A DNA stretch of 64,000 nucleotides from Cyrtodaria siliqua. Lineage: Eukaryota > Mollusca > Bivalvia > Adapedonta > Hiatellidae. Location of the stretch: positions 186,001 to 250,000 of the forward strand of contig JAWPHD010001440.1 in the NCBI GenBank assembly GCA_037043455.1, written 5' to 3'. The notes beneath the pieces are model-generated. The model worked only from the letters and a program-made list of their open reading frames with translations, did not search any database and had not been told where the DNA came from. The position numbers and the translations under genes were made by a program. Shown here piece by piece: positions 27,401 through 39,400 of this stretch (positions within the stretch are counted from its first letter, which is position 1; the number at the start of each line of letters is the position of its first letter).

Positions 27401-30400
27401 AATTGTTTTGATTCAACGTTAAACATGGCTGCCAGCAGCCATCTTTGTTTACATAGAGTTATATAGTAAAAACTTGTAGCGACTAATCCTTTGAAACTAC
27501 TTGGCAGATTTTCATGAAACTTTACAGGAATGTTGCTCTTAATGTTTAATTGATCGTAGTAAAATTTCAGATCGGCCAGAAATTCAAGATGACCACCACA
27601 GCTAAAATTAGATTTTTTAAAAAAGAAGCTTGTAGCGACTACGTCTTGAAAACTATAAGTGATATTGATATGGGACTTTTTGTAAAATTATCAGCATGAC
27701 ATGATGGTTATCAGAGTCAAACATTATTTTGATTCAACGTTAAACATGGCTGTCAGCGGCCATCTTTGTTTACATAGTTATATAATGAAAACTTGTAGCG
27801 ACTATTCCTTTGAAACTACTTGACGGATTTTCATGAAACTTCACAGGAATGTTGCTCTTAATGTCTAATTTGTCCTAGCAAAATTTCAGGTCGGCCGTAA
27901 ATTCAAGATGGCCGCCACGGCTAAAAACAATTTTTCAAAAAACAAGTCTGTAGCGACTACTTCCTGAAATCAAAATCAATCAGTAGAGCTTCAAGGTCAT
28001 TGACCTCTTGTTTAATATGTTGTTGTTTCAAGGGACACAAAGTCCTGATATGTTGTTGCTTCAAGGGACACAAAGTCCTGATATGTTGTTGTTTCAAGGG
28101 ACACAAAGTCCTGATATGTTGCTTCAAGGGACACAAAGTCCTGTTATGTTGTTGTTTCAAGGGACACAACGTCCTGATATGTTGTTGCTTCAAAGTCCTG
28201 ATATGTTGTTGCTTCTCAAGGGACACAAAGTCCTGTTATGTTGTTGCTTCAAGGGACACAAAGTCCTGATATGTTGTTGCTTCAAGGGACACAACGTCCT
28301 GATATGTTGTTGCTTCAAGGGACACAAAGTCCTGATATGTTGTTGCTTCAAGGGACACAAAGTCCTGATATGTTGTTGCTTCAAGGGACACAAAGTCCTG
28401 ATATGTTGTTGCTTCAAGGGACACAAAGTCCTGTTATGTTGTTGTTTCAAAGTCCTGATATGTTGTTGCTTCAAGGGACACAAAGTCCTGTTATGTTGTT
28501 GCTTCAAGGGACACAAAGTCCTGATATGTTGTTGCTTCAAGGGACACAAAGTCCTGTTATGTTGTTGTTTCAAGGGACACAAAAGTCCTGATATGTTGTT
28601 GTTTTAATGGACACAAAGTCCAGATATATTGTTGCTTCAAGGGGCACCAAGCCTATATATATTGTTGCTTCAAGGGGCACAAAGTCCAGATATATTGTTG
28701 TTTCAAGGGACACAAAGTTCAGATATGTTGTTGTTTCAATGGACCCAAAGTCCAGATATGTTGTTGCTTCAAGGGACACAGTGTCCTGATATGTCGTTGT
28801 TTCAAGGGACACAAAGTCCTGATATTTTGTTGTTTCAAGGGACACAAAGCCTATATATATTGTTGCTTCAAGGGGCACAAAGTCCTGTTATGTTGTTGTT
28901 TCAAGGGACACAAAGTTCAGATATGTTGTTGTTTCAATGGAACCAAAGTCCAGATATGTTGTTGCTTCAAGGGACACAGAGTCCTGATATGTCGTTGTAT
29001 CAAGGGACACAAAGTCCTGATAAGATGTTGTTTCAAGGGACACAAAGTCCTGTTATGTTGTTGTTTCAAGGGACACAATGTCCTGATATGTTGTTGTTTC
29101 AAGACATACAAAATCATGATATGTTGTTGGTTTTGTGTGCCTTGACAAAATTCAGAGATGTTCTTGTTTCAAGGCATACAAAGTCCCGATAAGGTGTTTC
29201 AAGGCACACAAAGTCCTGATAAGATGTTGTTTCAAGGCACATAAAGTCGCAATAAGATGCTGTTTCAAGGCAAGCAAACACCTTTTAATCTTTATCATTT
29301 GATCTTTATTTGCAGCTTGATAAGCGCTACTTTCACAGTGCTGTGGGCTTTGTCGAATATATGGTAGTCCTAGGGGGCTACACACATCACAGAAACGTAT
29401 CCTCGCAAATACTCATCTACAAATACAAGTGCAACTTCTGGTTTACTCTGGATATGTCAGGTGAGTCAAAGTCCTGCACATTTAAGGTTTATATGCCCCC
29501 GAAGAGGTGGGAGGGGTATATACCGTATTTTACCTTGTATAGTACGCAGTTTTTTTACCACTTTTACGGTTTCCAAAAGGGGGGTGCGTACAATATAAGG
29601 AAACAATAAAAAGAACTTTTTTTTTCTTGCAGGAAATCGATGTCTGGGAAGAAAAACGTTGACGACGAACAGACATTGAGACAGCAAATTGTGAATACCG
29701 ATAATACACAATATTTTCGTAATTTACTCGCTTCATATAAGTAATATATTGACTTAATCCGATTTATAAATGAATAAAGTGTATTATGATGCTTCTTTTT
29801 GTATAAATGTTTGCATGTTTGTTGTAAAACTTCAATAAATTGTGTGAAAAATCGTCCATCGATCTTTTTGTTTATATCGCGTGACGTAATATCACGTGAC
29901 TACCAGCTGTTTAGACTGGTACATACTGGGTACATGTAGTATTTTTACAGTTCTATTCTATTCTTATATTTATAGGATTTTATTTAATATTTTATAAAAA
30001 ATTAATGAAGCTTTTGCTTTATTTTGAAATACATATATTTTAGACGGCGTAGAAAGGCAGAATCACCCCACTTTGAAATGGCAATTATTCAATAATGCTT
30101 GTGAAAACATGCTTACCGGTACACATTTGATGATTGATAATTGGGTCAAACAATATCGCACCTCGGCTGCAGTTTTGACACATTATTTACATGGGTAGAA
30201 TGGGTTATTCTATTTTTATAATCCTTTGAAGTTGCCGCGAGTATCGACTATTTCTGAGGATGCACTTTGACACGCCGTGTGACCTTTACCAGATTTAGCC
30301 ATGGGGTACAGGTAACTGATCACGCGTTACCCATCTGATTCACTTATGATAAACTCTGGTTCCCGTGAATACACAATGTTAGTATAATCGGCGTAATGGA

Positions 30401-33400
30401 TTACGGTAACCAACGACTCTGTTGTGTTTTAGTAGATGTAATTATCGGATTACGGACAATTATCTGCGGCATTATAATTGGCTTTTTGATGAGATGATAC
30501 AAGATAGGTACTCCCCTGAAGATTGGCAATTAATGATTGAAGTAATTATATTTTCTTTTGTACGCTAATTATCTCGATCGTGATTTTTTTATTTTATTTT
30601 TTTTTGGATTTTTTATTTTCGTTGAATGGTTCATCTAGGAAAACTACTGTCAACACAAATAAATAAACACACCCACACCCCTCCCACTAGTTTATTTTAC
30701 CACTATTACTACAATACATCACAGTCTGAATATGCGTTAAATACAAATGAAAATGAAAAGCTTCTTCTGTTCATGTTTCTTAACAAATGACTTCACCTTT
30801 ATCTGAAAAAGAAAGCATAATATTTTGATGCGTACTATACACGGAAACAACTTTTTTACCCCAGTTTTGACCTCCGAGAGGGGGGTGCGTACTATACACG
30901 GGTGCGTACTATACAAGGTAAAATACGGTAGTAATCGCAACGTCCGTTTGTCCGTCAGTTTATCTGTCGGTTTGTCCGTCCATCCGAAACAGTCATGGTT
31001 CAGCCTTTACTTTAAAAGCACTTAAGGGAATTTCATGAAACTTCGCACAAGTGTTCACCACAGTAAGAAGGTGTGTCTTATTAATCAGGTCTTTACGTCA
31101 AAGGTCAAGGTCACACTTGGAGGTCAAATAAGTAAACTTTTTCAGGGGCATTTGTCACTTTCTGTGACATTTCTTGTTAATGTTTCTTGTATTTGATGTA
31201 AATACAAAATTAAAAAACTTGGTATAAATCTCAATGTACTTTTACCAGGTTTAATACCAACAGAAACTGAAGGACTGTCGATGCAGTTATGACATTCTGA
31301 ATGTATTTATAGGAACAAAAGCCGGCAAGATTTTGACATCCCTCGTATCAGCTGCAGCTATCAAGTACGGAGACAGCATCTACATCTACGGGGGGATCAA
31401 TAACACCATGCACAGCGAGATGTACGAGCTGCGATTGCCCCGCGACATCTGCACCGTGCACAATACCAAACAGTTGTGTAGTAGTCAGCTTGGGTGCTCG
31501 GCGGTGATCGTACGTGACGCCGGGGGAGCCAATATGACACATTGTTACAGTAGTGGCGGATCCGTACCAACCAAGGCGTAAGTTAATTAAACTACTATTT
31601 TTATGCCCCACCATGAATGTGGAGTGGGCATCTAGTGTAACCCGTTCGTCTGTACAAAAACAAGTTCTTTATTCAAGTTATTTATCATGTTGATTACTCA
31701 GATACCAAAAGCCATCAGCTTTCAAACTTCATACGCACTTACATCTACATGACAGCAGTATGTTCCTACCAAAATTAGGTCCGTATGAATGGCCTTGACC
31801 TACTTTTCACACTTTGTTGATTTACATAATTTTTTTATGTATTTAAGTATTTTTATTGAATGAAAATTATAGAACAAATGAATTCAGTATGTCATTTAGT
31901 TCTACAGGCAATTTCCTTTCTTCAAATCGTTTAATATGTTTTGTACAATGTATATAATTATGAAATATAATAAACTATTGAAAAACAAATCTGTACAAAT
32001 CATGTCATTATATATGAAATAACAACAAACACCCTATATCATATCTCGGAGTTAATGACAGGGGAACCTTTCGCCTGGTCTGTGGCAAAACGAGAAAAGT
32101 TTATCCTTCAGTTACAACCCACTTGCATTTTCTTTTTCAGGCAAGGTGTGTTTATAGCTGAGGATAATGGCCAGCAGTGCAACCTGAATTGGCACAGAGA
32201 AAGGGACTGTGAACAAATCATGAACTGTTCTGAGTGTGTCGCCACCTATCCACAGTTCAAAAATGCTAAACCGGTAAGTACATAACACGAAACCAGTAAG
32301 TCTAAAACACTAAACTAGTCTTAAACATTAAACTAATACAGTCCACACTCAGTATCTCGAATTTCAAGGGACCGGAAGAAAAGTTTGAGTTATCCAAAGA
32401 TCGAATTAAACGATTTTGGCAGACTTGTCTTTTTTTTATTACCCCACCCGCCGGTTTTACACTTTACACTATACATATATATATATATTGCCGATATTAG
32501 CCGATTTTTAATGAAATACATGTTTTCTTCCTTCATATATGTTGATGAATATGTTTCTTTACTGTTATAATTTCATTCAGTTCGAACAGGAAAATGCAAT
32601 TACATTATTACAGACTTATTACCAGGCTCAAATTTGAGACTCACTCACTGTATGACCTGTATTGCAGCATGCTACTTTCGTTTTGTCAGTTTGTATATTC
32701 GGTCATTTCATGTTTAAGCCGTATAAGAAAACGTTTTGGTAATGAAATAAATCGGCAAAATATTTATGATTTCATATTTTATTAAAAACAAGAAAGACGT
32801 ATACAATGACACAATATTTTCACAATTAGTTATACGTTTCGTCTATGTCAAATTAGTATAATCCTATTATTGTTTTAACCCACGGATGGCCATTGTTTTC
32901 AATTAGCATAAACAAACTTCCTCGTTAACATTGAAGCCTTAATTTACCATGAACAATCAGAGGACAAGAAAATAAATTAACAAACATGTTACCATGATTT
33001 ATTGTGTCACAGGTCAAATTATCTCAGCAATTATCACCTTTTGTTTGCTTCACAAACAAGTTAGAGTTTGATCAAACTTGCATTCGGCACTTCAGTTGAA
33101 CTTCGTATTAGCGAGTGTAAATTACTGTATAGATTCCTGTTTGGGACCAGAAATATCGTTCGAATTAGTGAATAATTCGACTTGTCGAAATTTGACTTAA
33201 AAGAAGTCAAATTGCATAAAAATAGAAGGAATAAAATTGGGACCGTGTCAAAAATTCGACTTAAGCGGATATTCGAAGTAAGCGAGTTTGAGTTAGTGAG
33301 AATGGACTGCAAGTCTTAAACACTAAACCCGTAAGTCCTAAAAACTAAACCGGAAAGTCCAAAACACTAAACTGAGAAGTCTTTAATACTAAACCGATAA

Positions 33401-36400
33401 GTATTAAAGACTAAACTGGTAAGTCCTAAACACTAAACCGATAAGTATTAAAGACTAAACTGGTAAGTCCTAAACACTAAACCGATAAGTATTAAACACT
33501 AAACTGGTAAGTCCTAAACACTAAACCGATAAGTATTAAACACTAAACTGGTAAGTCCTAAACACTCAACTGATAATTATTAAACACTAAACTGGTAAGT
33601 TCTAAACACTAAACCGATAAGTATTAAACACTTATTAAAACTGGTAAATCCTAAACACTAAACTGATAATTATTAAACACTAAACTGGTAAGTTCTAAAC
33701 ACCAAACCAATAAGTATTAAACACTAAACTGCTAAGTCCTGAACACTAAACTGATGAGTATTAAACACTAAACTGGTAAGTCCTAAACTGATAATTATTA
33801 AACACTAAACTGGTAAATCCTTAACTGATAATTATTAAACACTAAACTGGTAAATCCTTAACTGATAATTATTAAACACTAAACTGGTAAATCCTTAACT
33901 GATAATTATTAAACACTAAACTGGTAAATCCTTAACTGATAATTATTAAACACTAAACTGGTAAATCCTAAACACTTAACTGATAATTATTAAACACTAA
34001 ACTGGTAAGTTCTAAACACCAAACCGATAAGTATTAAACACTAAACCGCTAAGTCCGGAACACTAAACTGATGAATATTAAACACAAAACTGGTTAGTCC
34101 TGAACACTAAACCGATATGTATTAAACACTAAACGGGTAAGTCCAGAACACTAAACTGATGAGTATTAAAGACTAAACTGGTAAGTCCTGAACACTAAAC
34201 CGATATGTATTAAACACTAAACTGGTAAGTCCAGAACACTACACTGATGAGTATTAAACACTAAACTGGTAAGTCCTGAACACTAAACCGATATGTATTA
34301 AACACTAAACTGGTAAGTCCAGAACACTAAATTGATGAGTATTAAACACTAAACTGGTAAGTCCAGAACACTAAACCGATACGTATTAAACACTAAACTG
34401 GTAAGTCCAGAACACTAAACTGATGAGTATTAAACACTAAACTGGTAAGTCCTGAACACTAAACCGATGCGTATTAAACACTGAACTGGTAAGTCCAGAA
34501 CACTAAACTGATGAGTATTAAACACTAAACTGGTAAGTCCTGAACACTAAACTGATATGTATTAAACACTAAACTGGTAAGTCCTGAACACTAAACCGAT
34601 GAGTATTAAACACTAAACTGGTAAGTCCAGTACACTAAACTGATGAGTTGTAAACACTAAACCGGTTGAATCCTAAAGACAAAATCATTGCGTATTGTAC
34701 CTTGTTTTCCCTAATATAACCTGCAGTAGGTTAATGAATAAGGCTGAGGGTAAACTCCAGTTGAGATGATTTAGATGCTATTTGACTGGCCATATTTATA
34801 TACTTTCAGTCATGTTTCTGGTGTGGTAACTGCCTAATTGGTCGGTGTATCCCACAAGGCTATGTGTGCGAGTCCTCAAACAAGTGCGATATGGTGCGAG
34901 CCACGACCTCCAATTCACAGATGTCGTCGCTACGCTCTGAGTGCCCGGCGGTGTTGTGTGACGCGGCCACATGTGACAGGTGTGTCGAGATGGGCTGTGT
35001 ATGGTCACAAAACTTTCAACGGATTCTCACAAACCACAGAGGTAGTCAAATTTTTAGTGATTTAGACCATTGTTTTTAAATATTTTGTGCATTCAAAGTC
35101 TGCAAATTCTGCAGAATAGCAGAAATGTTGCTCTGCACAAATAACCAATGCACTGCCGTGGTAGAGAGGGATAAGATGCTGGGTCTGAAACTTTCTCGCC
35201 TCTTAACATTGTGGGTGCCTTCCCGCCCCTTACTGCCGTGGGTGCCTTACCTCTGTGGGTGCCTTCCTGCCCCTTACTGCTGTGGGTGCCTTCCTGCCCC
35301 TTACTGCTGTGGGTGCCTTCCTGCCTCTTACTGCTGTGGGTGCCTTACCTCTGTGGGTGCCTTCCTGCCTCTTACCACTGTAGGTGCCTTCCTGCCTCTT
35401 ACTGCTGTGTGTGCCTTACCTCTGTGGGTGCCTTCCTGCCTCTTACCACTGTAGGTGCCTTCCTGCCTCTTACTGCTGTGTGTGCCTTACCTCTGTGGGT
35501 GCCTTCCTGCCTCTTACCACTGTAGGTGCCTTCCTGCCTCTTACTGCTGTGTGTGCCTTACCTCTGTGGGTGCCTTCCTGCCTCTTACCACTGTAGGTGC
35601 CTTCCTGCCTCTTACTGCCGTGGGTGCCTTACCTCTGTGGGTGCCTTCCTGCCTCTTACTGCCGTGGGTGCCTTACCTCTGTGGGTGCCTTCCTGCCTCT
35701 TACTGTTGTGGGTGCCTTACCTCTGTGGGTGCCTTCCTGCCTCTTACTGCTGTGGGTGCCTTACCTCTGTGGGTGCCTTCCTGCCTCTTAACATTGTGGG
35801 TGCCTTCCCGCCTCTTACCGCTGTGGGTGCCTTACCTCTGTGGGTGCCTTCCTGCCTCTTACCACTGTGGGTGCCTTCCTGCCTCTTACTGCTGTGTGTG
35901 CCTTACCTCTGTGGGTTCCTTCCTGCTGTGGGTGCCTTACCTCTGTGGGTGCCTTCCTGCCTCTTACTGCTGTGGGTGCCTTCCTGCCTCTTAACATTGT
36001 GGGTGCCTTCCCGCCTCTTACCTCTGTGGGTGCCTTACCTCTGTGGGTGCCTTCCTGCCTCTTACAACTGTGGGTGCCTTCCTGCCTCTTATTGCTGTGT
36101 GTGCCTTACCTCTGTGGGTGCCTTCCTGCTGTGGGTGCCTTACCTCTGTGGGTGCCTTCCTGCCTCTTACTGCTGTGGGTGCCTTAGCTCTGTGGGTGCC
36201 TTCCTGCCTCTTACCACTGTGGGTGCCTTCCTGCCTCTTACTGCCGTGGGTGCCTTATCTCTGTGGGTGCCTTCCTGCCTCTTACTGCTGTGTGTGCCTT
36301 ACCTATGTGGGTGCCTTCCTGCCTCTTACCACTGTGGGTGCCTTCCTGCCTCTTACTGCTGTGGGTGCCTTAGCTCTGTGGGTGCCTTCCCGCCTCTTAC

Positions 36401-39400
36401 TGCCGTGGGTGCCTTACCTCTGTGGGTGCCTTCCTGCCTCTTACCACTGTGGGTGCCTTCCTGCCTCTTACTGCTGTGTGTGCCTTACCTTTGTGGATGC
36501 CTTCCTGCCCCTTACCACTGAGGGTGCCTTACCTCTGTGGGTGCCTTCCTGCCTCTTACTGCTGTGGGTGCCTTAGCTCTGTGGGTGCCTTCCTGTCTCT
36601 TACCACTGTGGGTGCTTTCCTGCCTTTTACTGCCGTGGGTGCCTTACCTCTGTGGGTGCCTTCCTGCCTCTTACCACTGTGGGTGCCTTCCTGCCTCTTA
36701 CTGCTGTGGGTGCCTTAGCTCTGTGGGTGCCTTCCCGCCTCTTATTGCTGTGGGTGCCTTACCTCTGTGGGTGCCTTCCTGCCTGCCTCTTACTGCTGTG
36801 TGTGCCTTACCTCTGTGGGTGCCTTCCTACCTCTTACCACTGTGGGTGCCTTAGCTCTGCAGGTGCCTTCTTGCCTCTTACTACTGTGGGTGCCTTCCTG
36901 CCTTTTACCGCTGTGGGTGCCTTAGCTCTGTGGGTGCCTTCCTGCCTCTTACCACTGTGGGTGCCTTCCTGCCTCTTATTGCCATGGGTGCCCTACCTCT
37001 GTGGGTGCCTTCCTGCCTCTTACTGCTGTGGGTGCCTTCCTGCCTCTTACCGCTGTGGGTGCCTTCCTGCCTCTTACTGCTGTGGGTGCCTTCCTGCCTT
37101 TTACCGCTGTGGGTGCCTTAGCTCTGTGGGTGCCTTCCTGCCTCTTACCACTGTGGGTGCCTTCCTGCCTTTTACTGCCATGGGTGCCTTACCTCTGTGG
37201 GTGCCTTCCCGCCTCTTACTGCTGTGGGTGCCTTACCTCTGTGGGTGCCTTCCTGCTACGGGTGCCTTACCTCTGTGGGTGCCTTCCTGCCTCTTACCGT
37301 TGTGGGTGCCTTCCTACCTCTTACCGCTGTGGGTGCCTTCCTGCCTCTTACCGCTGTGGGTGCCTTCCTGCCTCTTACCGCTGTGGATGCCTTCCTGCCT
37401 CTTACCGCTGTGGGTGCCTTCCTGCCTCTTACCACTGTGGGTGCCTTACCTCTGTGGGTGCCTTCCTGCCTCTTACTGCTGTGGGTGCCTTAGCTCTGTG
37501 GGTGCCTTCCCGCCTCTTACTGCCGTGGGTGCCTTACCTCTGTGGGTGCCTTCCTGCTGTGGGTGCCTTACCTCTGTGGGTGCCTTCCTGCCTCTTACTG
37601 CTGTGGGTGCCTTAGCTCCGTGTGCCTTCCTGCCTCTTACTGCTGTGGGTGCCTTACACCCACAGGTTAGTGTCCCATGAGTCCTGCCTCTTACCTCTGT
37701 GGGTGCCTTAGCTCTGTGTGTGCCTTCCTGCCTCTTACCACTGGGTGCCTTCCTGCCTGTCACTGCCTTGGGTGCCTTACCTCTGTTGGTGCCTTCCTGC
37801 TTCTTACTGCGGTGGGTGCCTTCCTGCCTCTTACCGCTGTGGGTGCCTTCCTGCCTCTTACTGCTGTGGGTGCCTTCCTGCCTCTTTCCGCTGTGGGTGC
37901 CTTAGCTCTGTGGGTGCCTTCCTGCCTCTTACCACTGTGGGTACCTTCCTGCCTCTTACTGCCGTGGGTGCCTTAACTCTGTGGGTGCCTTCCCGCCTCT
38001 TACTGCTGTGGGTGCCTTACCTCTGTAGGTGCCTTCCTGCTGTGGGTGCCTTACCTCTGTGGGTGCCTTCCTGCTGTGGGTGCCTTACCTCTGTGGGTGC
38101 CTTCCTGCCTCTTACTGCTGTCGGTGCTTTCCTGCCTCTTACCGCTGTGGGTGCCTTCCTGCCTCTAACCTCTGTGGGTGCCTTCCTGCCTCTTACCCCT
38201 GTGAGTGCCGTCCTGCCTCTTACCTCTGTGGGTGCCTTCCTGCCTCTTACCTCTGTGGGTGCCTTCCCGCCTCTTACTGCTGTGGGTGCCTTCCTGCCTC
38301 TTACCGCTGTGGGTGCCTTCCTGCCTCTTACCACTGTGGGTGCCTTACCTCTGTGGGTGCCTTCCTGCCTCTTACTGCTGTGGGTGCCTTAGCTCTGTGG
38401 GTGCCTTCCCGCCTCTTACTGCCGTGGGTGCCTTACCTCTGTGGGTGCCTTCCTGCTGTGGGTGCCTTACCTCTGTGGGTGCCTTCCTGCCTCTTACTGC
38501 TGTGGGTGCCTTAGCTCCGTGTGCCTTCCTGCCTCTTACTGCTGTGGGTGCCTTACACCCACAGGTTAGTGTCCCATGAGTCCTGCCTCTTACCTCTGTG
38601 GGTGCCTTAGCTCTGTGTGTGCCTTCCTGCCTCTTACCACTGGGTGCCTTCCTGCCTGTCACTGCCTTGGGTGCCTTACCTCTGTTGGTGCCTTCCTGCT
38701 TCTTACTGCGGTGGGTGCCTTCCTGCCTCTTACCGCTGTGGGTGCCTTCCTGCCTCTTACTGCTGTGGGTGCCTTCCTGCCTCTTTCCGCTGTGGGTGCC
38801 TTAGCTCTGTGGGTGCCTTCCTGCCTCTTACCACTGTGGGTACCTTCCTGCCTCTTACTGCCGTGGGTGCCTTAACTCTGTGGGTGCCTTCCCGCCTCTT
38901 ACTGCTGTGGGTGCCTTACCTCTGTAGGTGCCTTCCTGCTGTGGGTGCCTTACCTCTGTGGGTGCCTTCCTGCTGTGGGTGCCTTACCTCTGTGGGTGCC
39001 TTCCTGCCTCTTACTGCTGTCGGTGCCTTCCTGCCTCTTACCGCTGTGGGTGCCTTCCTGCCTCTTACCCCTGTGAGTGCCGTCCTGCCTCTTACCTCTG
39101 TGGGTGCCTTCCTGCCTCTTACCTCTGTGGGTGCCTTCCCGCCTCTTACTGCTGTGGGTGCCTTCCTGCATCTTACCCCTGTGGGTGCCTTGCTGCCTCT
39201 TACCTCTGTGGGTGCCTTCCTGCCTCTTACCTCTGTGGGTGCCTTCCCGCCTCTTACCGCTGTGGGTGCCTTCCCACATCTTACTGCTGTGGGTGCCTTA
39301 CCTCTGTGGGTGCCTTCCTGCTGTGGGTGCCTTACCTCTGTGGGTGCCTTCCTGCCTCTTACTGCTGTGTGTGCCTTCCTGCCTCTTACTGCTGTGGGTG

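Noticed and set aside
27957..29192. Frames of 100 to 200 codons on both strands
   Set aside because: Products of a 33-bp unit divisible by 3. Low complexity and no conserved domain.
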